Of a DNA stretch of 64,000 nt, positions 21,480-31,524 are shown in pieces. The stretch lies in the NCBI GenBank assembly GCA_964036045.1, contig OZ038392.1, positions 35,725,330 through 35,789,329 on the forward strand, read 5' to 3'. The notes under the pieces are model-generated. The model was not told where the DNA came from. It saw only the letters and a list, made by a program, of their open reading frames with translations, and did no database searches. A program made the position numbers and the translations under genes. This DNA comes from Eutreptiella sp. 'Long Island Sound 2002' (Eukaryota; Euglenozoa; Euglenophyceae; Eutreptiales; Eutreptiaceae). How positions within the stretch are numbered: position 1 is the stretch's first letter; every line of letters starts with the position of its first letter.

Positions 21480-22896
21480 AAAAGCAACCTCCATGCTGAG
21501 GAGGATTTCCTTCAGAAACTCGAGAGTCTTAACCTTGACCGCCGCCTGAAAAAACTACTGATAACCTATGAGGAGGTGTTCGGCGCCTTGCCGCCTCCCC
21601 TTTCTTGTAAAAAACTGGTCCAGATGGACCTGAAATTGAAACCAGAATTTGAAAAGACGCGAGTGAGGCGTCGTCCCTATTCCGCTCCACAGGAACAGGT
21701 TGAAGAAATCGAGCGCCAGATCCAGGAACTCATTGATGCTGGCCTCGTTGAAGAGTATAAGCACGGGGACTATCCCCATCACTGCAGTCCCTGTTTCCTT
21801 GTTGCCAAACCAGGGTCGACTGCCCTACAAGAAAACCCAGAACCACTCAGGGAGTATTCCTAACATGGAAAACACCCTGGAGCGTATTGCCAAATGCAGG
21901 TACAAGACCAAAATGGACAAACGCTCTGGTTTCTGGCACGTGAACCTAACCGCTGCAGCTCAGGAGCTGTTGGCCTTTATAACCCCTAAGGGTCGTGTCT
22001 TCAAGCGGAAGGTTATGCCTTTCGGGGTGGCTAATGCCCCAGCCCTCTTCCAGGAGCTTATGAACAAAATTTTGCACATACTGAGGCGCAGGCCTCTAGT
22101 ACGAGAGTTGATCTCTCGGGGTGCAGAAATGGAGGCTCACATCGACGACGTGAGTTTGGGTACTAATACCGAAGAGGACCATGTCCTTCCCCTCCGTGAA
22201 TTTTTCATTGTCTGTCAAGAAAACCATCTCCGAATCAAACTCGAAAAATGTGAGTTTATGAAAGAGGAGATGGAGTATTTGGGTTTCGACGTGGGGTATG
22301 GCTGGTGGAAACCAGCCGCGTCTAAGATGCAGCTCCTACAGGACATGCAGATTCGCGATGACCCTAAGAAGGGTCTACACGATGTGAGGAGTTTTGTGGG
22401 CGCCTGTATTTTCTATCGGCGTCACATCCACAATTCTACGTACTCTTCTGCCCCCCTCACTGACCTAATCAAGAAAACTACTCCCTGGAGGTGGACCGCC
22501 AGAGGGGAAGAGTGTTTCCAGGAGTTGAAGAAGAAGATTGCCTCCTCCAACTGCCTGGGAGTACCCCGCCCTGAGGGCGAGATAGTCCTGATCACTGATG
22601 CCAGTGATGTAGGGGGGGGTGGTACGATCTACCAATGGCAGGAGCTTAGCCCCGCTGAACTAACCCACTGCCATTATCGTACTACTGGACTGAACCGTGA
22701 TGGTTCGTTGAAACATGACTCTCCTACCAGTGAGTGGCGACTGGTGCCACTGGGACACTGGAATTGAAAATGGAACCAAGCGCGTTCTAATTACAGCACC
22801 TATGACGTGGAACTCCTGGCCGGTATGTTGGTGCTATCGTCACAATCCTGACTCCTGGGATCTAACCCTATTGTCTGGCTGTGTGACCAGGAGCCT
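21480..22896 (+). pseudogene. Nested A reverse transcriptase and RNase H
   Basis: The RT fingers/palm are recognisable: MDKRSGFWHVNL, PFGVANAPALFQELM, and the catalytic box as HIDD (AHIDDVSLG) near 22140. RNase H starts at LITDASDVGGGG near 22590. A deletion of about 29 bases near 21830 removes the VVDYGEVN segment still present in outer A and shifts the frame. TGA codons replace Trp at 22765 and an Arg CGA (outer A) near 22850. The enzyme would copy the element RNA to DNA in the particle, but this copy is dead. Confidence 0.85.
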
Positions 22897-24708
22897 GTGA
22901 AGTCTCTTCAGAAGGGCCCACCACCAGAGAAAGCAAAGCTAAAACGGTGGTGGACTTACCTGAGCCAGTTCAGGCTGACAGTGCATCATATCCCCGGGAT
23001 AAAGAATGAACTGTCTGACTATATATCGCACAAAAACTTCGATGCGCTTATTGGTGAGAGCTCTGAGGCGCTCGCCAGAGAGGCTTTCCAGCGTATGGAT
23101 GTCCAGCTTGACCTGTCCATGCGCACTGCTGGAATCCTGGAGGGTTGGCGCCTAACTGACTATCAGTCAGATTTTGAAGAAATTCTCCAAACCCTCAGCA
23201 CTGGACTCGAACGCCGTGTCATTGACGGGCACCAGTGGTATAAAAACAATCAGTACCTCTTCTACGAGGACCGATTTGTGGTGCCTGAGGCACGACTGGA
23301 TGGGTGCCTACAGTGGTCCCATCTCAGTTCTGGTCACACTGGCGCTAATCGCTCAGTGGACTTCTTCCGTGAATGTTTCTACTCTAGTCTAACCCTGACT
23401 GAACTGAGGTCGCGTATGCAGACCATTGTGGATGCTTGTGGCTGTCATGCCAGCATTCAGAGTGACAGTAGGGATAGGGGCCTGATCTCCAGCTTACCCA
23501 TACCCTATTGTGCTAACTCTCTTCTCTGTCCCGTGGATTTCATCTACGGGCTACCACGCGTTGGCGGCTATGATAGTTGCCTAGTGGTCACCTGTGGCCT
23601 ATCTCGCTTTACCCGTGTGTTCCCTTGCAGTAAGAAAATCACAGGTGAGCAGACTGTGAAGATGTTGGTCGAACAATGGTTCGAACCCTATGGAGCACCT
23701 AAGCAGGTGCACTCTGATGAGGATGTACGCATCCGCAGTGACACTGGGTGGTACAAACGAGTGCTAAATGCCCTCAACGTGGAGGTAACCACAGGTGTGC
23801 CCTATACTCACACGTCTAACCCTCTCTGTGAGAGACAGAACCGTGTGGTGGAGCAAAACTTAAGAATACTGATGAAACAGGAGCGCACCAACGACTGGGT
23901 ACGCCTAGTGCCCTGGGCAGTGCTGACCATGAACTCACAGCGGAGCTCCTCTACGGATTTCACCCCCCTCGAACTGTTCCATGGAGGACGACCTGTTTGG
24001 TTCTTCAAAACCCCCTTTCCCCAGGACTTCAAAAGCCCTGTGGGAGATTGGCTGGAACACAAGCAGTCTCTGGCTAACCAGGCTGGTACTAACCTGAGAC
24101 ACATTCGTGACCGTGAACAGAGCCGACAGACCCGCCTACGGCGACCTGCCAGCTTCAAGGTTGGTGACCTTGTTTTGGTACACCATTCACGCCTACCCTC
24201 CCGGCCACGTAACTGCCTACAGGACCCTTACTTTGGACCCTATCGCATCATCAGGATAGATGGATCCAGGATTCATGTCAGGTGCAGTCCACGTCTAGGT
24301 GGTGAACTGCTGTGTGCACCTAAGCAGTTGAGGCACTATCACTCCCCTGACGACTTGTCTTGGGATGAGTGGCGCCTCAGCGACAGTGAGGTTGTGCATA
24401 TAGACCTAGAGAACGCTGCCAGTCCAGAGGAGGCAGACGAACTCGAAGAGATGACTGCCGATGAGATGGCAGTCGATGGTTACTACGTGGTTGCAGGTAT
24501 TGCTCGCCACGAGTATAAACAGGGCTGGAAATTCCTAACCCTGTGGGATGGCTATGGGTTATCTGAGGCGACCTGGGAACCTATGTCAGCCTTCATACAA
24601 CCAGATGGGAGTATCAACCCCATCTTCCGCACTTACCTGGTTGAGAACAGCGAGGGGCAGCTCCTAACCCGTGCTGAGACTATGTCCCAGCATAAGAAGC
24701 GAAACTAA
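22897..24708 (+). CDS. Nested A integrase with C-terminal chromodomain
   Basis: Open for 603 codons to TAA. It includes the end of RNase H (YLSQFRLTVHHIPG), an N-terminal zinc region (H142, H147, then CGC at 181-183, atypical for C-X2-C), and the catalytic triad D214 (CPVDFI), D274 (VHSDED), E312 (CERQN). A basic C-terminal DNA-binding region follows, then a chromodomain at about 527-575 (YYVVAGIARHE, LTLWDGYGLSEATWEP). The chromodomain places family A among chromovirus-like gypsy elements, whose integrases can be guided to chromatin marks. It would be expressed only as part of Pol, so the first Met shown is not a real start. Confidence 0.85.
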   Translation: MKSLQKGPPPEKAKLKRWWTYLSQFRLTVHHIPGIKNELSDYISHKNFDALIGESSEALAREAFQRMDVQLDLSMRTAGILEGWRLTDYQSDFEEILQTLSTGLERRVIDGHQWYKNNQYLFYEDRFVVPEARLDGCLQWSHLSSGHTGANRSVDFFRECFYSSLTLTELRSRMQTIVDACGCHASIQSDSRDRGLISSLPIPYCANSLLCPVDFIYGLPRVGGYDSCLVVTCGLSRFTRVFPCSKKITGEQTVKMLVEQWFEPYGAPKQVHSDEDVRIRSDTGWYKRVLNALNVEVTTGVPYTHTSNPLCERQNRVVEQNLRILMKQERTNDWVRLVPWAVLTMNSQRSSSTDFTPLELFHGGRPVWFFKTPFPQDFKSPVGDWLEHKQSLANQAGTNLRHIRDREQSRQTRLRRPASFKVGDLVLVHHSRLPSRPRNCLQDPYFGPYRIIRIDGSRIHVRCSPRLGGELLCAPKQLRHYHSPDDLSWDEWRLSDSEVVHIDLENAASPEEADELEEMTADEMAVDGYYVVAGIARHEYKQGWKFLTLWDGYGLSEATWEPMSAFIQPDGSINPIFRTYLVENSEGQLLTRAETMSQHKKRN

Positions 24709-26087
24709 TTTCCCTGTTTCAGCCTACTGACAGGTGCAGTGAGCACTCTTCTGCAGACGTGCCTGTGTATGGGTGTAAGAGCAGTTGTCACAGTTGCCCC
24801 GCATTGCATCGCAGGACAGGACAGTTAGCCCCCCGTGACAACCACTCCCTGGCCGAAGGCCTTTGTTTTTTTCACAGACTACTACTTACTGAGCACTGCA
24901 CTGACCCTGTCTGTGCCCTGCAGACCCATGCCTATGGTTTCCAGCATGGGCCAGGTGGCCGCTTAACAGGATTGCAGCCACCCAGCGAGTGTATACCTTG
25001 TTGACCATGTGTTGCATGGGAACTGCCCTGATGTAATGACCTTGGGGAGCCAACGAAGAACGGTGGCTTACTACACCAGGGGGGGATGACAAGCAAGGTG
25101 TTATGAGGCGAGGTGTGTCTTCCCTCCTTGGGGACAAGGGAGCCATAGTTAGGACCCCTGACTGATCCAGACCCATGGGGTTCTACCCTTCCTTACAGGG
25201 TTTACCATACCCCTATGTGTGCTACGTATGTCTGTGTGTGTCTCACTTCTCTCCCCAGCGTGGCTCCCGGAGACCGGGCTTCGCTGACGTCGGACCGAAG
25301 GTCCTAATCACGTACTATTACTGCTCCTATGGCACCCAATTTCTGTGCTGGCGCCTATCCTTGGGGGAAGACGGCAAAAGCCCTACCTACTAGAGGGAAG
25401 GGGTGGCCAAGTGTGCTAAGGGCATACAAAACGCCCATTTTTGCTACAGGCCAAAAGCTAACGCACTCCCCTGCCCACGAGGAAAAGCACGCGGGACAGG
25501 AGACACCACTACACTACACTCACTAACGCCAGCACCGGCCTTCGAAGGCAGGGTGAGCACTCATCACTTGCACTCAACTCCTGCCAGGCCTGCTGACCCT
25601 AACCCCTACACACGCAACTGGGTGCTGCTGTCGAAGATGTCTCGGGCCCTAATGACCCTCCTGTGAAGAAGACAAGAGAACACAGCGCTGCTAAGCAACT
25701 GTGGCCTAACAGGGGACGCCACAACGCGTTCCCCCTGCTAGGGCTTGGAGGAAAGGGGTGCTCTTGTTGTGTGCACAGCGCGGACGTTGATGAAGTCAAA
25801 CTGCCCTCGCCACCCCTTGCTGAGGCACAGTCAATTGATTTGTGATCAGCGCCCCTGTTTTGCTGGGGCAGGAAAATGGGATAGCCGCCGAAGGCAGCTG
25901 CTGCGTGCACCAATCACCCTGAACCTCTCCCACCTGTACAACAGAGGCAAATGAAGTGGTGTTTGCGGCAGAGGAACCAAGCCACACTCCACGTATTATA
26001 CGCTTCTCAGTGTGACCTATAATACACTGTCCGCAAACACGCTGATTTGTGATCAGCTCCCCTGTCAAGCAAGCAAGCGTCCAGAGA

Positions 26088-26121
26088 CTCCTCAGGTTCT
26101 CTTAAAGAACGTACCGAGGAG
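26088..26121 (+). other. Hairpin in A 3' region with covarying stem
   Basis: CTCCTC...GAGGAG enclosing GTTCT...AGAAC. The outer A copy (32850-32883) has CTCCAC...GTGGAG with the same inner stem, so a T-A pair became A-T. Confidence 0.55.
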
Positions 26122-26230
26122 CCCCTGGGTAACCTAAACAAGGTTTACCGTGCGCAATTCGCGTGGCCTACCCTTTAATACATCATGTGCACGCAGGGAA
26201 GGGAGGCAGACCAATTCCACACTGACTCAA

Positions 26231-26252
26231 CCAGGAGGTGAGCTCCCCCTGG
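26231..26252 (+). other. Second small hairpin in A 3' region
   Basis: CCAGGAGG, loop TGAGCT, CCCCCTGG. The outer copy at 33072-33093 has a perfect 8-bp stem (CCAGGAGG/CCTCCTGG). Confidence 0.4.
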
Positions 26253-26272
26253 GCTAACCTACCTTACTCACC

Positions 26273-26653
26273 ATGCATCGTGTGAATGCCGAAGTAAAGC
26301 GAACACCGAACAAGCCTAAGCGTTTTAAGCAACCCTACTTTAACGCTACGGCCACACACGAACAAACACTTTTTTTACTTACCTGTGAAGAGAAAACAAT
26401 GGTGAATTGGGGTACAGGGAAAGCGTCACAGCGTGTGAATGCCTCGATTAGGCACATGCATCGCGAGCACAGCGCATATTCTAACCCTACGTGCGCGTTG
26501 CGCGCTCCATTCGCATCGCAAACCTTTCATTCCTGTTTAGACCTGTGCAGAGCACGAGAGAGGAGCACCCGACCCCCCAACGAACACAGCGTTGACAACC
26601 CTAACGTTTTGACGAAACAACCAACACGAACGCAATGCATGCGTGTGAGATGA
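26273..26653 (+). CDS. Short ORF of unknown function in A 3' region
   Basis: 126 codons from ATG to TGA. The last ~90 are alignable to an ORF at 33209-33637 in outer A (VNWGKGKAAQRVNASIRHM-like core). Substitutions between copies look mostly non-synonymous, so there is little sign of protein constraint. It could be a remnant of an accessory ORF or chance. Confidence 0.25.
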   Translation: MHRVNAEVKRTPNKPKRFKQPYFNATATHEQTLFLLTCEEKTMVNWGTGKASQRVNASIRHMHREHSAYSNPTCALRAPFASQTFHSCLDLCRARERSTRPPNEHSVDNPNVLTKQPTRTQCMRVR

Positions 26654-27086
26654 CACTGACATACCTGAGAGGTGGGCTGTTGACCTGCTCTGTGGTGTGG
26701 GCTGAATTTGAATACTTTTCTCTGAAGTTTATAAAAATTCTGATGCAACTGTGCAAAGTTGTCCTTTAGAACTTTTAAAACTACGGATCATACCTTCTTT
26801 ACCAAAAGCTGTTTACGCTTGCGCAACCTTGTTTTTGGAGTGCGCTTCCTTTGCGCTTGTCTGCGACTTTGAGTTATGTGTAAAAATGACGATTTCCCGG
26901 GTGGTTTCGTCAACTTTTAACGATTTCACTTGCTAAATCGCAACCCCTTCCGCTAAACCGCAGGAATCACTCCCTGTCGGTTACATTTTCTATTTTTTCC
27001 CGCTCCTGGAGGTTTGTGTCCTCCATTGGGAGTATTGCTCCGCCCTGGCCCTTGGTCAGGACGTTTACTAAAACGTTGTTTATACA

Positions 27087-27185
27087 GCGATAGCCGTCCG
27101 CATTAGAGCGTTCGACTGTACCCCAGTGGGTAAGCATATGTGCCCTAGGGAGGGAGTCCTGGGTTCAAACCCCACTACCCCCAAA
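27087..27185 (+). repeat. tRNA-like (Pol III type) segment in A 3' region
   Basis: A-box-like TAGCCGTCCGCATTAGAGCG and CAGTGGGTAAGC, then B-box GGTTCAAACCC with a short pairing T-arm. The corresponding segment in outer A is 34021-34120. It is probably a captured SINE head or tRNA relic. Confidence 0.45.
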
Positions 27186-27410
27186 ACTTTTTTCAAAAGT
27201 TTTCGTCGCACGCCGGCGACTTTTGAGGAATGCCCCATCGAAGGGACATCGTTCACGGCACATTACACTGTTTCTCAAGGGTACCTACAGTGTGATAGGC
27301 TTCTATGAACTGATGAGGCTGTTTTTGGTAAGTTTAATGCATTTTCTGAGGTAATTTTGGGAAGATTTGAGCCTTTTTCCTTGGTCCTACTACCTTAGCT
27401 AACTAGTACT

Positions 27411-27419
27411 GCAGGAGGG
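27411..27419 (+). other. Polypurine tract of nested A
   Basis: GCAGGAGGG immediately before the 3' LTR start AGTAAG. Outer A has CAGGGGGG at the same place (34344-34351). It is the expected plus-strand primer site. Confidence 0.65.
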
Positions 27420-28129
27420 AGTAAGAAAAAGTCACTGCCATGTCTTTCTTGGAGGGCTTGATCCAGGCCAAGCCCCCCTTAAAACCCTTTTGTTGATGCT
27501 AAGACAAACCTAAGTGTTTTTTATCTCTTTTTGGATGCCTAAAGTACACTTTCTCAAAGTAACTAGGGTTGTGACCCTAGCCCCCCATGAAGTTCACCCC
27601 TACCACTCAACTGAGCGGAGGTACCTTCCTTCATGCAGGATATACCGAAAAAAAATAGGCATTTCATGCTTTAGGCCTTGGAGGTTAAGCCTAGTGGTCT
27701 CCCACCCCAAGACCCCTATACGCAATTGTTTCTACCACTTATTGTGGTCCTACGTTGTAACTGTTTCTGAATTCAGTTGCTTGGCCAAGTCATTTTCTGT
27801 GTGGTCCTGACATCTATGTCACACATTCCTAACCAGCACGGTTACACCCAAAAGAGTGCACGTGAAGTGCCTAATGCTATCACTGAGGCAGGAGTCAGAC
27901 CAATTTTCGTATACAATCTTTTGTATTATCCATTTGTGATTGAATCTTTGTGTATAAACCCGCTTTGTCTATCTGCAGCCCTTCTGTGTTACACTGGATT
28001 CCAAAACATATCATTGATTCGATCCACATCCTGTTTCTGCTCTACTTGCTGCTTTGGTTTGGGTTTTCAACTACAAAACCTGCAAGATTTCATCAAAATA
28101 TCTAGAGCATAAATCAAGGACATCTTTCT
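27420..28129 (+). repeat. Nested A 3' LTR
   Basis: 710 bp, the same length as the 5' LTR, about 95-96% identical by eye. It is followed at once by GGTCT and outer A pol sequence. Confidence 0.88.
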
Positions 28130-28134
28130 GGTCT
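28130..28134 (+). other. Right target-site duplication GGTCT
   Basis: Matches 8942-8946. The uninterrupted sequence CTGGTCTGAGG is seen at 21327-21337 in nested A pol. Confidence 0.85.
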
Positions 28135-29850
28135 GAGGAGGACGATGATTCCTATACGGTGCCTGATCCTGAGATACCCCTAGTGTATTCGTTGCACTAT
28201 GGGCAGCAATGTTCCCCTGAGTGGGACGATGGTTCTGTACCTCCCGAAACTGCTGATCGGGGGAAAAAGAAAGAACATGGAAAGAGCAACCTCCATGCCG
28301 AGGAGGATTTCCTGCAGAAAATCGAGAGTCTTAACCTTGACGCCCGACTGAAGAAAGTGCTGCTAACCTATGACGAGGTGTTCGGCGCCTTGCCGCCCCC
28401 CCTCTCTTGTAAAAAACTGGTCCAGATGGACCTGAAACTGAAACCTGAATTTGAAAAGACGGGAATGAGGCGTCGTCCCTATCCCGCTCCACCGGAACAG
28501 GTTGAAGAAATCGAGCGCCAGATCCAGGAATGTATTGATGCTGGCCGCGTGGAGGAATATAAGAAGGGGAACCACCCCCATAACTGCAGTCCCTGTTTCC
28601 TGATTGCTAAACCAGGGGCGACTGCCCTCCGACTGGTTGTTGACTATGGTGAAGTCAACAAGAAAAACCAGAACCCGTCAGGGAGTATTCCTAACATGGA
28701 AAATACCCTGGAGCGTATTGCCAAATGCAGGTACAAGACCAAAATGGACAAGCGCAGTGGTTTCTGGCAGGTAGACTTAACCACCACAGCTCAGGAGCTG
28801 CTGGCTTTTATAACCTTTAAGAGTCGTGTGTTTGAATGGAAGGTCATGCCTTTTGGGGTGGCTAATGCCCGAGCGCTCATCCAGGAGCTAATGAACAAAT
28901 TCTGTACATACTGAGGCGGAGTTGATTTCTCGAGGTGCAGAAATGGAGGCCCACATCGACCACGTGAGTTTGGGTACTAATACCCAATAGGACCATGTCC
29001 TTCTCCTCCGTGAATTTTTGATTGTTTGTCAAGTAAACCATCTCTGAATCAGACTCGAAAAATGTGAGTTTATGAAAGAGGAGATGGAATATTTGGGTTT
29101 CGACGTGGGGTATGGCTGGTGGAAACCAGCCGCGTCTAAGATGCAGCCCCTACAGGACATGCAGATTTGCGATGACCCTAAGAAGGGTCTACACGACGTG
29201 AGGAGTTTTGTGGGCGCCTGTAACTTCTATAGGCGTCACATCCACAATTTTACCTACTCCTCTGCCCCCCTGACTGACCTAATCAAGAAAACTACTCCCG
29301 GGAGGTGGACCGCCAGAGAGGAGGAGTGTTTCCAGGAGTTGAAGAACAAAATTGCCTCCTCCGACTGCCTGGGAGTATCCCACCCTAAGGGCGAGATAGT
29401 CCGGATCACTGATGCCAGTGATGTAGGCGGGGGTGGAACAATCTACCAATGGCAGGAGCTTAACCCAGCTGAACTAACCCACTGCCATTATCGTACTAGT
29501 GGACTGAACCGTGATGGTTCGTTGAAACATGACTATCCTACCAGTGAGTGGCGGCTGGTGCAACTGGGACACTGGAATTGGAAATGGAACCAAGCGCGTT
29601 CCAATTACAGCACCTATGACGTGGAACTCCTGGCCGGTATGTTGGTGCTTTCGTCACACTCCCGACTCCTGGGATCTAACCCTATTGTCTGGCTTTCTGA
29701 CCAGGAACCTGTGAAGTCTTTTCAGAAGGGCCCACCACCAGAGAAAGCAAAGCTAAAACGGTGGTGGACTTACCTGAGCCAGTTCAGGCTGACAGTTCAT
29801 AATATCCCCGGTATAAAAAATGAATTGTCTGACTATATATAGCGCAATAA
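28130..29850 (+). pseudogene. Outer A RT and RNase H remnant
   Basis: Starts in the pol linker right after the nested A LTR. The RT region keeps VVDYGEVN and MDKRSGFWQVDL but is truncated at 28914 by a deletion in the segment corresponding to 22090-22107 of nested A. The catalytic box reads HIDH instead of HIDD, losing one catalytic aspartate. RNase H continues from 29072 (ITDASDVGGGG near 29405), and a TAG replaces a Ser codon near 29839. Inactive. Confidence 0.85.
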
Positions 29851-31524
29851 CTTCGATGCGCTTATAGGTGAGAGCTCTGAGGCGCTCGCCAAAGAGGCCT
29901 TCCAGCGTATGGATGTCCAACTTGACCTGTCCATGCGCACTGCTGGAATCCGGGAGGGTTGGCGCCTAACTGACTATCAGTCTGAGTATAAAGAAATTCT
30001 CCAAACCCTCAGTACTGGTCTTGAACCCCTGTGTCCATGACAGGCACCAGTGGTATAAAAACAACCAGTACCTCTTCTACGAGAACCGTATTGTTGTGCC
30101 TGAGGCAGGACTGGATGGGTGCCTACAGTGGTCCCATCTCAGTTCTGGTCACACTGACGCTAATCGCTCAGTGGACTTCTTCCATGGGTGTTTCTACTCC
30201 AGTCTAACCCTGACTGAACTGAGGTCTCGTATGCAGACCAAATTTGGATGCTTGTGGCTGTCATGCCAGCAAGCAGAGCGACAGTAGGGATAGGTGACTG
30301 ATTTCCAGCTTACCCATACCCTATTGTGCTAACTCTGTTCTCTGTCCGGTGGATTTCATCCACAGGCTACCACGCTTCGGCGGCTATGATAGTTGCCTAG
30401 TGGTCACCTGTGGCCTATCTCGCTTCACCCGTGTGTTCCCTTGCAATAAGGAAATCACAGGTGAGCAGACTGTGAAGATGTTGGTCGAACAATGGTTCGA
30501 ACCCTATGGGGCACCTAAGCAGGTGCACTCTGATGAAGATGTACGCATCCGCAGTGACACTGGGTGGTACAAACGAGTGTTAAATGCCCCCAACGTGGAG
30601 GTAACCACAGGTGTGCCCTATACCCACACGGCTAACCCTCTTTGTGAGAGACAGAAGTGTGTGGTCGAGCAAAACTTAAGAATCCTGATGAAACAGGAGC
30701 GTACGGAAGACTGGGTACGTCTAGTGCCCTGGGCAGTGCTGACCATGAACTCTCAGCGGAGCTCTTCTACGAGTTTCAGCCCCCACGAACTGTTCCATGG
30801 AGGACGACCTGCTTGGTTCTTCAGAACCCCCTTTCCTGAGGACTTCAAGAGCCCTGTGGGAGATTGGCTGGAACACAAGCAGTCTATGGCTAACCAGGCT
30901 GGGACTAACCTGAGACACATTCGTGACCATGAACTGAGCCGGCGGACTCGCCTACGGCAACCTGCCAGCTTCAAGGTTGGTGACCCTGTTTTGGTTCACA
31001 ATTCACGCCTACCCTCCTTGCCACGTAACTGCCTACAGGACCCTTATTTTGGACCCTATCGTATCATCAGGATAGATGGATCCAGGATCCATGTCAGGTG
31101 CAGTCCACGTCTAGGTGGTGAACTGCTGTGTCGACCTAAACAGTTGAGGCACTATCACTCCCCTGACGATTTGTCCTTGGATGAGTGGCGCCTCAGCGAC
31201 AGTGAGGTCGAGCGTATTGACCTAGAGAACGCTGCCGGCCCAGAGGAGGCAGACGAACTCGAAGAGATGACTGCCGATGAGATGGCAGTCGATGGTTACT
31301 ATGTGGTTGCAGGTATTGCTCGCCACGAGTGTAAACAGGGCTGGATATTCCCAACCCTGTAAGATGGCCTTGGGTTATCTGAGGCGACCTGGTAACCTAT
31401 GTCAGCCTTCATACAACCAGATGAAAGTATGAACCCCATCTTCCGCTCCTACCTCGCTGAGAACAAGGAGGGGCAGCTACTAACCCATGCTGAGACTCTG
31501 TCCCAGCGTAAAAAGAAAAACTAA
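29851..31524 (+). pseudogene. Outer A integrase and chromodomain remnant
   Basis: Collinear with 23030-24708. A frame loss near 30030 and another near 30245 disrupt the zinc region. 30349-31362 is open and carries the D (VHSDED) and E (CERQK) catalytic positions. A TAA replaces a Trp codon inside the chromodomain near 31362, and the original terminator TAA is at 31522. Confidence 0.85.

Larger units (their letters stand above)
24709..27419 (+). other. Nested A 3' region (2.7 kb) with structured and tRNA-like elements
   Basis: Non-coding or weakly coding sequence between integrase and 3' LTR, homologous over its length to 31525-34351 of outer A. It contains hairpins at 26088-26121 and 26231-26252, a short ORF at 26273-26653, a tRNA-like block at 27087-27185 and the purine tract at 27411-27419. 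Confidence 0.7.
8947..28129 (+). mobile_element. Nested A: family A gypsy element with chromodomain, interrupted by D
   Basis: It has 710-bp LTRs at both ends (8947-9656 and 27420-28129), a GGTCT target duplication (8942-8946 and 28130-28134), a primer-binding site, gag with a CCHC knuckle, protease, MT-like domain, RT, RNase H, integrase, chromodomain, a long 3' region and a purine tract before the 3' LTR. The LTRs start AG and end CT rather than TG...CA. Coding is interrupted by D and by several stops and frameshifts, so the copy is not autonomous now. The LTRs differ at roughly 30 positions. Confidence 0.9.

Noticed and set aside
8947-28129. Tandem family A elements sharing LTRs through unequal recombination
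   Set aside because: The GGTCT duplication and the exact continuation of pol from 8946 to 28130 show insertion of one element into another.
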